DNA of 20,811 bases from Bacillota bacterium (GTDB lineage Bacteria; Bacillota; Clostridia; DSM-8532). Of this stretch, positions 13,970-20,420 are shown piece after piece (the first letter of the stretch is position 1; every line of letters begins with the position of its first letter). The notes beneath the pieces were generated by a model. The model saw only the letters and a program-made list of their open reading frames with translations. It was not told the origin of the DNA and did no database searches. The position numbers were made by a program, and so were the translations under genes. The stretch is taken from the NCBI GenBank assembly GCA_023459915.1, contig JAEWSN010000003.1, positions 1-20,811 of the forward strand. Reading direction: 5' to 3'.

Positions 13970-14778
13970 TTCTGTTCGCCTCCCTTCGGCTGTGCCACCG
14001 GCAGCCAGGCCAGCACGGTCTGGATTTTCTCGTCCCAGTATTTCCACTGGTGATCGCCGGGAGATTCCTCATAGGTGAAGGTGACGCCAAGGCTTGTGAG
14101 GTGGTCGCGCATGGCGCGGTTGTGTTCAATCAGAAAATCCTCCGAGCCGCACCACAGGTAGATGGCCGGCGGTGTGGCGCCGGAAGCGACCAGCCGTTCG
14201 GCGACGGCGAACAGATCGTTGTCGCCGCCCCGCACCTTGTCACCGGGGCCGAAAATGTCCTGCCAGAGCGTGGTGTCCTGATAATTTTTGGGATCCTCGC
14301 AGATGGTCGCCACATCCACGCCGCCGGAGAGCGACGCCACGGCGCCAAAGATCTGTGGCGCGCACAGCCCGCATTTCAGGGCGCCATATCCGCCCATGGA
14401 CAGCCCGGCCGCAAAGGTCTTCTCCCGTTTGGTGGTGATGTTGGGGAAGAAGGAATGGACGACGGCGGGCAGTTCCTGGGAAATGTAAGTCCACCATTTC
14501 TGGCCCACCGCCATGTCGGTGTACCAGGCCAGCTGGGTGCTCGGCATCACCACGGCCATGCCGTATTCGCTGACATAGCGTTCAATGGACGTGCGGCGCT
14601 GCCAGATGGTGTGATCGTCGCTCATGCCGTGCAGAAGATACAGGACCGGCCAGTCGCCGTCATCGGCGGACTTGCCCTCCATGCCGATTTGGCCCTGGGT
14701 GGCCTGCGGCAGGATGACATCCATTTCAACGCACATGCCCAGCACATCGGAGAAAAAGTCGACATGCAACAATGCCAT
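13960..14778 (-). CDS. Putative esterase, first tandem copy (alpha/beta hydrolase)
   Basis: A 272-residue member of the same family. It begins MALLHVDFFSDVLGMCVEMDVILPQ, has the oxyanion region WPVLYLLHGMSDDHTIWQRR, the nucleophile Ser127 in AAGLSMGGYGALK, an acid candidate in CGSEDFL, and the catalytic His in PGDHQWKYWDEKIQ. No secretion signal is seen, so it should act on substrates already inside the cell, for example acetylated or feruloylated oligosaccharides brought in by the neighbouring ABC system. AAAGGA lies upstream of the ATG. The leader contains two of the GGGGTC palindromes, which could fold into a hairpin before the ribosome binding site. Its 3' end overlaps the next esterase gene by 10 bases. 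Confidence 0.93.
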   Translation of the reverse strand: MALLHVDFFSDVLGMCVEMDVILPQATQGQIGMEGKSADDGDWPVLYLLHGMSDDHTIWQRRTSIERYVSEYGMAVVMPSTQLAWYTDMAVGQKWWTYISQELPAVVHSFFPNITTKREKTFAAGLSMGGYGALKCGLCAPQIFGAVASLSGGVDVATICEDPKNYQDTTLWQDIFGPGDKVRGGDNDLFAVAERLVASGATPPAIYLWCGSEDFLIEHNRAMRDHLTSLGVTFTYEESPGDHQWKYWDEKIQTVLAWLPVAQPKGGEQKWR

Positions 14779-14794
14779 GGGAATTTCCTTTCCC

Positions 14795-14869
14795 GGGGTC
14801 AGACCCCACCGTGTGGGGTCTGACCCCCATCACTGTGCCACGCGACCCCGTTGCGTGGGGTCAGACCCC
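14795..14869. repeat. Cluster of three GGGGTC[A/T]GACCCC palindromes
   Basis: Perfect 13-bp palindromes lie at 14795-14807, 14815-14827 (central T) and 14857-14869, with a further half-site GACCCC at 14844. The stop codon of the ThuA-like gene (14861-14863) lies inside the last copy. The cluster fills the 82-base gap between the ThuA-like gene and the esterase pair. Confidence 0.85.
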
Positions 14870-15496
14870 ATCGGTGAGCCACAGGGCGCTGTTCCGGATG
14901 AGCTTGCGGAATTCGGGTACCGCAAACGAGCGCTCATCGTGCCCCTGGGCCAGGTAGACGATGCGGCCCAGGCCATAATCGATGACCCAGGCGGCCGGAT
15001 ACACGGTGCCGTTGAGCTCGTATTCCTGCAGCAGGGTGCGTTCGGTCAGCGGATCGAGCAGGAATTCGTAGGGCTCCTCGCCCATGGAGAACGCCGCCAC
15101 GCCGTCGGTGACGGGATGCGCCACGTCCGTGTTACGGTAGTTCAGCGTGTCATACGCCTCGTGCTTGGTGAAGGCGCCCCCCTGCATCTGCTGCAGGAAG
15201 AACGGCTTGCGCTGGATGATGCCGCTGTGCAGGCACAGCAGCTGTCCGCCGTTGGCGACAAAGGTCTGCAGCGCCACGCCGGCCGCCACCGTGCCGCGCT
15301 CGGCCCAGTTGTCGATGTAGTTGATCACCAGATCGTAGCTGCGCAGCTCCTCGAGGGTGAGGGCAGGGTATGCCTCTGAAAACGTCAGGGCGTACACATC
15401 GCCGAGCACCTCGGTGAGGGCCGGCTGGGCCTTGTTGAGAAAATGCCATTTCGCATGGGCGGTGTCTCCAAGAATCAATACCTTTTTTTGTGCCAT
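14861..15496 (-). CDS. ThuA-like (trehalose-utilisation/class I GATase-fold) protein
   Basis: A 211-residue ThuA-domain protein with a glutamine amidotransferase-like alpha/beta fold. KKVLILGDTAHAKWH opens the first strand, YDLVINYIDNW the next, and FVANGGQLLCLHSGI is the signature turn seen in ThuA proteins. HPVTDGVAAFSMGEEPYEF and PAAWVIDYGLGRIVYLAQGHD are also typical, including the final GxGRxxYxxxGH pattern. ThuA was named from trehalose/maltose utilisation genes in rhizobia; the biochemical role is poorly defined, but the family repeatedly accompanies sugar dehydrogenases and isomerases, as here. The ATG at 15496 has AAGGAG five bases upstream. The last residues (LTDGV and stop) run into the GGGGTC palindrome. 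Confidence 0.88.
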   Translation of the reverse strand: MAQKKVLILGDTAHAKWHFLNKAQPALTEVLGDVYALTFSEAYPALTLEELRSYDLVINYIDNWAERGTVAAGVALQTFVANGGQLLCLHSGIIQRKPFFLQQMQGGAFTKHEAYDTLNYRNTDVAHPVTDGVAAFSMGEEPYEFLLDPLTERTLLQEYELNGTVYPAAWVIDYGLGRIVYLAQGHDERSFAVPEFRKLIRNSALWLTDGV

Positions 15497-15566
15497 GTCT
15501 GCTCCTTCCGGCCGCATGCCGCTTGAACCGTGGCGATGCGTGCCATTTGACGGCGGGGACCAAAGA

Positions 15567-16340
15567 CTAGAACGGCCAAACCTTTCCGGTATAGTCCACC
15601 AGCTTGAGGGTGTCCTCGTCCACGGTCTCGTCGAACCAGTGTTTCACGGCATACTCGCCGGCCTCCTCCGGTTCCAGATCTGCGAAGGTGGATTTCACAC
15701 CGCCCATGTACGAACGCACCCATCCCGGATGATACAGCCGGAACGAGTAGCCCTCGGGACGAAGCCGGTTGAACAGGATTTTGACATACATGTTGACGGC
15801 GGCCTTGGACATGCAGTAGCCGAACATGTCGAAGCGTTCGGCGGCGGTGACGCTGCCGGCTTCCGAGGAGACGAAGCACAACCGGCGGAAGGTGGATTTT
15901 TTCAGCAGTGGCAGGAAGCACTCCACCACGCGGGCCGGCCCGAGCGCGTTGACCTCGTAGGCGGCACGGATGGCATGATAATCCTGTTCCAGCCCCTCTT
16001 CCGGATGCTCCGGACGTCCCCCCTCGCGGGTTGGGCGACCGCCTTCGGGTGGCTCGCCGGTACGGGGGATGGGCCGGCCGGAAATGCCGGCGTTGTTGAT
16101 GATCATGTCCAGGGAATCCGTTTGGCTGCCGACAAGCTGTGCGGCCGCGCGGACGCTGTCGAGATCGGACACATCCAGTTCCAGGATATGCAGGGTTTTG
16201 GGGAAACGCGTTTGCAGTTCGGAAAGCTCGTTCCAAGCGGTGAGGTACTGGCCGGCCCAGACCGTGTGGCCGCGTTCGAGCAGACGCAGGGTGGTGCCAT
16301 AGCCGAGGCCACGGTCGGCGCCGGTGATCAGAATTTTCAT
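15567..16340 (-). CDS. Short-chain dehydrogenase/reductase with an inserted Gly/Arg/Pro-rich segment
   Basis: A 257-residue NAD(P)-dependent oxidoreductase of the SDR superfamily. The cofactor motif is TGADRGLGYG (residues 6-15); ELDVSD (54-59) contacts the adenine; NNAG is at 82-85; the catalytic Ser is in FVSSEAGS (157-163); YCMSK supplies Tyr175 and Lys179; PGWV follows in the usual place. Residues of about 89-117, right after NNAG, form an unusual insert (GEPPEGGRPTREGGRPEHPEEG) with an internal EGGRP repeat, in a position where SDRs normally have a short linker. The ATG at 16340 has AGGAGG seven bases upstream. The gene leads a minus-strand unit with ThuA-like and esterase genes and likely oxidises or reduces a sugar or polyol. 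Confidence 0.93.
   Translation of the reverse strand: MKILITGADRGLGYGTTLRLLERGHTVWAGQYLTAWNELSELQTRFPKTLHILELDVSDLDSVRAAAQLVGSQTDSLDMIINNAGISGRPIPRTGEPPEGGRPTREGGRPEHPEEGLEQDYHAIRAAYEVNALGPARVVECFLPLLKKSTFRRLCFVSSEAGSVTAAERFDMFGYCMSKAAVNMYVKILFNRLRPEGYSFRLYHPGWVRSYMGGVKSTFADLEPEEAGEYAVKHWFDETVDEDTLKLVDYTGKVWPF
15990..16070 (-). repeat. Low-complexity insert with repeated EGGRP codons inside the SDR gene
   Basis: This in-frame GC-rich segment encodes two EGGRP units, nine residues apart, flanked by acidic and proline residues. It looks like a locally expanded sequence within an otherwise normal SDR, similar in spirit to the intergenic tandem repeats elsewhere in the window. Confidence 0.55.
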
Positions 16341-16409
16341 CACGGTTCCTCCTGTGAATGGGGCCGCCTCGATGAACAGGTGTCCATTCTGACGCGCACG
16401 TGTGTTTCG

Positions 16410-16428
16410 CCATGCGAAATCCGCATGG
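16410..16428. promoter_or_regulatory. Inverted repeat in the SDR leader
   Basis: CCATGCG and CGCATGG (7-bp arms, 5-base spacer AAATC) lie between the predicted SDR transcription start and its start codon. The position suits a repressor operator or an RNA hairpin. Confidence 0.45.
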
Positions 16429-16465
16429 TAGAGGGTTTTTTACACGAAGGGATCGATTTGCTACC

Positions 16466-16495
16466 ATTCTATGAATTGACGTCGCCATTCGTCAA
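16466..16495 (-). promoter_or_regulatory. Promoter of the SDR operon
   Basis: On the minus strand TTGACG (16495-16490), an 18-base spacer and TAGAAT (16471-16466) give a near-consensus promoter reading into the SDR gene. Its -35 is one arm of the TTGACG/CGTCAA inverted repeat shared with the divergent promoter. Confidence 0.75.
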
Positions 16496-16504
16496 GCACA
16501 TAAT
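16476..16504 (+). promoter_or_regulatory. Promoter of the isomerase gene, overlapping the SDR promoter
   Basis: TTGACG (16476-16481), a 17-base spacer and CATAAT (16499-16504) read into the isomerase gene. The two -35 elements are the arms of one inverted repeat eight bases apart, so each promoter's -35 lies inside the other's spacer and both cannot be occupied at once. Confidence 0.75.
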
Positions 16505-16620
16505 CGAAACAGGGGGTTGCGCATGGGGGATTGTGTGCTTGTTGCGTGCGGCGGTGCATGGTTCGCGCGCACGGGGATGCATCCGGAAGGCGCGCCGAAG
16601 CTTGAAAGGACGGAACGGAC

Positions 16621-17484
16621 ATGGCAATGAAAGTGGGAATCCAGCTGTATTCCATCAAGACCAAAATGAAGGAAGACCCGGTCGCCGCCATCGCAAAGGT
16701 GGCCGACATGGGCTACAAGTATCTTGAAGGGGCCAACCACAACGCGTTGGAGGATCCCGGCGTCGGGTTCCCGGCCGCCGCGTCGGAACTGAGAAAGCAG
16801 GCCGAGGCGCGCGGCTCCCGGTTCATCGGCTGCCACATCTCGCCGCTGCAGGCGTCCAACCTGCCCAAGGTGCTGGCCTATCACAAGGCACTGGGCACCT
16901 CCTATCTCATCAATCCCGCGCGCTTCTTCTCCTCGAGGGACGACGTGCTGCGCCAGTGTGAGGAATTCAACGATGTGGCGGGCAAATGTGCCGAAGAGGG
17001 CATCGCCTATCTGTATCACAACCATTTCCACGAGTTCCAGCGCATCGACGGGGAGAAAACCGTGCTCGACCTCATCGTGGAGAACACGGATCCCGGCAAG
17101 GTGGGCATCCAGCTCGACACCTACTGGGCCATGCGCGGCGGGTTCGACCCGGTGGCGGTGATTGGGAAATATGGCAGCCGCATCAAGATTTTGCACCAGA
17201 AGGACATGCCCGCGGATCTGCAGGGCCCGGTCAACGCGTTTGAAATGGTGGACGAAAAATCCGAGCTGACCATGGAACAGCTGCGCGGCGCCTTCATTCC
17301 GAACATGGTGGTGGAAATCGGCACCGGGTGCATCGACATCCAGCGCATCATCGACGCGGCCGCCAAGGTGACAGACATCAAGTACATCGTGCTCGAGCAG
17401 GACATGACCCAGCTCGACGAGTTCGAGAGCATCCAGCTGTCCATGAACGCGTTCCGCAAGTTCTCCGGCATCGAGTGGAACTGA
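16621..17484 (+). CDS. Sugar phosphate isomerase/epimerase (xylose isomerase-like TIM barrel)
   Basis: A 287-residue member of the AP-endonuclease-2/xylose isomerase-like TIM-barrel family. MKVGIQLYSIKTKMKEDPVAAI is the classic first strand; YLYHNHFHEF carries the conserved metal-binding His region; VGIQLDTYWAMRGGFDP, KILHQKD and VVEIGTGCIDI supply the usual Asp, His and Glu ligands around the active site. Relatives interconvert or dehydrate ketoses and inositols and often act beside SDR and ThuA genes, as here. AAAGGA lies about ten bases before the ATG; an inner ATG two codons later is possible. The gene is transcribed alone, divergent from the SDR operon, and ends at a clear terminator. 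Confidence 0.92.
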   Translation: MAMKVGIQLYSIKTKMKEDPVAAIAKVADMGYKYLEGANHNALEDPGVGFPAAASELRKQAEARGSRFIGCHISPLQASNLPKVLAYHKALGTSYLINPARFFSSRDDVLRQCEEFNDVAGKCAEEGIAYLYHNHFHEFQRIDGEKTVLDLIVENTDPGKVGIQLDTYWAMRGGFDPVAVIGKYGSRIKILHQKDMPADLQGPVNAFEMVDEKSELTMEQLRGAFIPNMVVEIGTGCIDIQRIIDAAAKVTDIKYIVLEQDMTQLDEFESIQLSMNAFRKFSGIEWN

Positions 17485-17555
17485 CGGACAGCCCGGACCC
17501 CATACCCTTTCACATTCACATTTCCCATTCCCCACACACGAAGAGGATTCGCGTC

Positions 17556-17577
17556 ACAAGGACGCGGGTCCTTTTTT
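17556..17577 (+). terminator. Intrinsic terminator of the isomerase gene
   Basis: AAGGAC (17558-17563) pairs with GTCCTT (17568-17573) around a GCGG loop, followed by more T to 17577. It lies about 75 bases after the isomerase stop. Confidence 0.75.
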
Positions 17578-17651
17578 CGAGGGCTTCGTGCGCGGGCGCG
17601 CATGGTTTTACAATTTGTTCATCATTTCTCAAGAGTATTTTCAAATTTGGA

Positions 17652-17723
17652 TGTTACAGTGAGGTTACGGTACCTGGTACCGTCATATATTACGGTACCA
17701 GGTACCGTAATGGTTCTGTAACA
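17652..17723. promoter_or_regulatory. 72-bp nested inverted repeat upstream of the HtrA gene
   Basis: Two 17-bp palindromes, ACGGTACCTGGTACCGT (17667-17683) and ACGGTACCAGGTACCGT (17692-17708), are also inverted copies of each other. They are flanked by TGTTACAG (17652-17659) and CTGTAACA (17716-17723). All elements share one centre at 17687.5. TATATT at 17686-17691 could be a -10 in the middle of the dyad. The element ends 17 bases before the HtrA start codon, so it most likely controls that gene. Confidence 0.75.
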
Positions 17724-17740
17724 GAAAGGAGATGCGTGAG

Positions 17741-19093
17741 ATGAATGAATATATGAGCCATGATCTGTATGAACTCGACGGCGCCGGCGCACGGCGTCCG
17801 CGCAAGGGGAAGGGGGCGCGCCGCTTCCTGGCGGTCGCGCTGGCAGTGGTGCTGCTTGCGGGAATGGTGCTGGGCGGTGTGTCCGTTTATGGTGGCATGA
17901 ATGATCGGCTGGCGCAGCAGGCTTCGCAAATCGAGGCGCTCTCGAAGCTGGTTGCGTCGCAGCAGACGCAGCTGGCCCAGACCAGCGACATCCTCGGCGA
18001 AACACAAACCGCGCTGGCCCAGACGTTGGATGCCGCAACGCTTGCCGGCAAGGCGGAGGCGTTGTCCAATACAGCCGGTGCGGCAGCGGAAGCGCCTGCC
18101 GGTGTGGCTGCCGGGGGTACGGTCGCGCAGACCGCGCTGCTCAAGGGATCCTCGGTCACAGACATCGCCGAGGCGGTGGGGCCGTCCGTGGTGGGCATCC
18201 GCATGACGGTCAACATGAACAGCCGCCGCTTCCAGACGAGCACGAACAGCAGCGAGGGATCCGGCATCGTCATCAGCTCGGACGGGTATGTGGCGACCAA
18301 CCATCATGTGGTCAGCTACGCGGATCCGGCCAGCGCCTACAGTGAATACACCACGCTGGAGGTGTTCCTGCCGGACGGCCGCACCGCCAAGGCGGAATTT
18401 GTCGGCGGGGACAGCGAAAACGATCTGGCCGTGATCAAGATCCCGCTCACGGGACTTGCGGCCGCTGAACTGGGCACGTCCGCGAACCTGAAGGTGGGTG
18501 AGCTGGCTGTGGCCATCGGAAACCCGCTCGGCATGGAATTCGCGGGTTCCGTGACGGTTGGCGTGGTCTCCGCGCTCAACCGCAAGCTCGACGGTGAGGA
18601 AACCTCCATCAACCTCATCCAGACCGACGCGGCCATCAACCCCGGCAACAGCGGCGGGGCGCTGGTGAACTCCCAGGGTCAAATCATCGGCATCAACACC
18701 GCCAAGATAGCGCAGACCGGCGTGGAGGGCATCGGGTTCGCCATTGCCATCGACGACGCCAAACCCATCCTCAGCTCGCTGATTGCCTACGGATATGTGC
18801 GCAACCGGCCGTATCTCGGCATCGGGGGACAGGACATCACCGAAGTCATGGCCGGCATGTATGACGTGCCGATGGGCGTGTATGTCTCCTCCGTGGATCC
18901 TGACGGCGGGGCCCACAAGGCCGGCGTCCAGGTGGGGGACATCATTGTGGGACTCGCGGGTCAGGACGTGACCACCATGTCTGAAATCAACGCCATCAAG
19001 AAAAGCCACAAGGCAGGCGATACCGTTGCCATGACGGTGGTGCGCGGCACGAAAACCCTCAGCCTGAAGGTGACCTTCACCGAAGCCAGGTGA
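17741..19093 (+). CDS. HtrA/DegP-like membrane-anchored serine protease with PDZ domain
   Basis: A 450-residue trypsin-like protease for extracytoplasmic protein quality control. A cytoplasmic basic N-terminus is followed by one membrane segment (about 29-50), then a heptad-rich, Gln/Ala-rich stretch likely to be coiled coil (53-100) and a flexible Ala/Gly linker. The catalytic triad is His189 in ATNHHVV, Asp228 in GDSENDLAVIK and Ser304 in NPGNSGGAL. A PDZ domain fills the C-terminus (about 355-448: YLGIGGQDI, GVYVSSVDPDGGAHKAGVQVGDIIVGLAGQDV). AAAGGAG lies nine bases before the ATG at 17741; the ATG at 17732 is too close to it. A 72-bp dyad just upstream suggests specific regulation. No terminator is obvious between it and the HD-GYP gene. 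Confidence 0.95.
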   Translation: MNEYMSHDLYELDGAGARRPRKGKGARRFLAVALAVVLLAGMVLGGVSVYGGMNDRLAQQASQIEALSKLVASQQTQLAQTSDILGETQTALAQTLDAATLAGKAEALSNTAGAAAEAPAGVAAGGTVAQTALLKGSSVTDIAEAVGPSVVGIRMTVNMNSRRFQTSTNSSEGSGIVISSDGYVATNHHVVSYADPASAYSEYTTLEVFLPDGRTAKAEFVGGDSENDLAVIKIPLTGLAAAELGTSANLKVGELAVAIGNPLGMEFAGSVTVGVVSALNRKLDGEETSINLIQTDAAINPGNSGGALVNSQGQIIGINTAKIAQTGVEGIGFAIAIDDAKPILSSLIAYGYVRNRPYLGIGGQDITEVMAGMYDVPMGVYVSSVDPDGGAHKAGVQVGDIIVGLAGQDVTTMSEINAIKKSHKAGDTVAMTVVRGTKTLSLKVTFTEAR

Positions 19094-19137
19094 GCGGCAA
19101 TACCCAAATAACAAATTTATGACAATGACACCATTCG

Positions 19138-19166
19138 TTGACGTATTGCAACGCCTGTGGTACAGT
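19138..19166 (+). promoter_or_regulatory. Promoter of the HD-GYP gene
   Basis: TTGACG (19138-19143), 17 bases, then TACAGT (19161-19166). The start would be near 19173, giving a leader of about 70 bases with no recognisable c-di-GMP riboswitch. The 148-base gap 19094-19241 otherwise holds nothing clear. Confidence 0.6.
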
Positions 19167-19241
19167 GGCATCAGATATCAGTCACCAGCAAGTGGCAGCC
19201 GGTATCCGCACGAATGAAAAAAACGGTCCATTGGGCGGGCT

Positions 19242-20348
19242 ATGCAGAAAATTCGCGTCAATCACATCGCACAGGGTGCAATCATCGCGCAGGACGTCCA
19301 TGCCAGTGATGGCAGGATGCTCATTTCCAAGGGAGCGCAGTATCGCGGTTCATTTTTGGGTCGCCTTGAAAACGCCGGCATTCACGAAGTGTATATTGCG
19401 GATGACGAGGATCTGAAAAAGGATCATCCCCTGAACGAGCCCAATCCCATCGAACAGCTGCAGCAGGAAATCCACATCGACGATGTCATCTATGAAAAGA
19501 CGCGCAAGCAGGCGGAACATCAGGTCATGAAGATCATGGTGCGCCTCACCAGCATGCGGCAGGCCAACCTTGAAAAGCTGTTCCGGGTGGTGGACAACAT
19601 CATGGAGCAGCTTTTGGCGAGCTCGGATCTGGTGCTTTCGCTGTCCAAACTGCGTTCCATCGACGATTATACCTATGAGCATTCCGTCAACGTCTGCGTC
19701 ATCTCCATCCTCATCGGCATCGACATGTTCATGGACAAGTCCATGTTGCGCGAACTCGGCATCGGCGCCATTCTGCATGACATCGGCAAGGTCGGGGTCA
19801 GCGAGAAGATCATCAAGAAGCCGGGCCGGCTCAACCGGGACGAGTTCAACGAAATCAAGCACCACACCGAGCTGGGGTACCAGATTCTCAAGGGTGCGGG
19901 GTTCTCCGAGGATGTTGCCAAAATTGCGCTGTACCACCATGAACGCATTGACGGCTCGGGCTATCCGCACCATCTCGAGGGGCGCGAAATCCCGCCGTTT
20001 GCACGGGTTGTGGCCATCGCGGACTTCTATGACGCCATCTCGAACAACCGCATTTACCGCCAACGCATGACCCCGGACGACGCGTACCGGGAAATCGTCA
20101 AAACCTCCACCAACCATCTCGACGAGCTGCTGGTGGAGAAATTCCTGCGCCATGTCCATATGTATCCCATCGGCTGCGGCGTGGTGCTCAACACCTTTGA
20201 AAAAGGCGTTGTGATCCGCCAGAACCGGCTGATGCCGGAAAGCCCGGTGGTACGCGTGTTCGCGCGGGAAGCGGGACGGCTTGTCCCCCGGTACGAGGAT
20301 GTGGATTTGGCCGCGCACCCCAGCCTGTTCATCACCCGTACCTTCTGA
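19242..20348 (+). CDS. HD-GYP domain phosphodiesterase (probable c-di-GMP hydrolase)
   Basis: A 368-residue protein with an HD-GYP domain, which in characterised members hydrolyses cyclic di-GMP at a metal centre. An N-terminal module (residues 1-60, IRVNHIAQGAIIAQDVHASDG and LENAGIHEVYI) matches the small domain usually in front of HD-GYP proteins and gives no sensor function by itself. The catalytic core includes H147 in YEHSVNV, H179-D180 in ILHDIGK, the H207-H208 pair, HHERIDGSGYP with the diagnostic HHE (232-234) and GYP (240-242), and VVAIADFYDAISNNRIYR. All metal ligands expected of an active enzyme appear present. There is no membrane segment. The ribosome binding site before the ATG is weak (GGCGGG). 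It has its own promoter and follows the HtrA gene. Confidence 0.93.
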   Translation: MQKIRVNHIAQGAIIAQDVHASDGRMLISKGAQYRGSFLGRLENAGIHEVYIADDEDLKKDHPLNEPNPIEQLQQEIHIDDVIYEKTRKQAEHQVMKIMVRLTSMRQANLEKLFRVVDNIMEQLLASSDLVLSLSKLRSIDDYTYEHSVNVCVISILIGIDMFMDKSMLRELGIGAILHDIGKVGVSEKIIKKPGRLNRDEFNEIKHHTELGYQILKGAGFSEDVAKIALYHHERIDGSGYPHHLEGREIPPFARVVAIADFYDAISNNRIYRQRMTPDDAYREIVKTSTNHLDELLVEKFLRHVHMYPIGCGVVLNTFEKGVVIRQNRLMPESPVVRVFAREAGRLVPRYEDVDLAAHPSLFITRTF

Positions 20349-20355
20349 AGACGGG

Positions 20356-20377
20356 ATGCGTCCGTCACGCCTTTTTT
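20356..20377 (+). terminator. Weak terminator-like sequence after the HD-GYP gene
   Basis: GCGT/ACGC (or alternatively GACGG/CCGTC) stems precede a run of six T at 20371-20377. The stem is short, so this is uncertain. TAAAAT at 20382-20387 just after could be a -10 for the next gene, without a clear -35. Confidence 0.4.
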
Positions 20378-20420
20378 CTGGTAAAATGAGGGCAACACAA
20401 GACTTCTCCGCGGAGGCAGC

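Noticed and set aside
17690..19171. 493-codon minus-strand frame opposite the HtrA gene.
   Set aside because: Antisense of a gene with an intact catalytic triad; it shows no family motif and no ribosome binding site.
19167..19241. c-di-GMP riboswitch before the HD-GYP gene.
   Set aside because: The leader is only about 70 bases and lacks the conserved GEMM core as far as can be seen.
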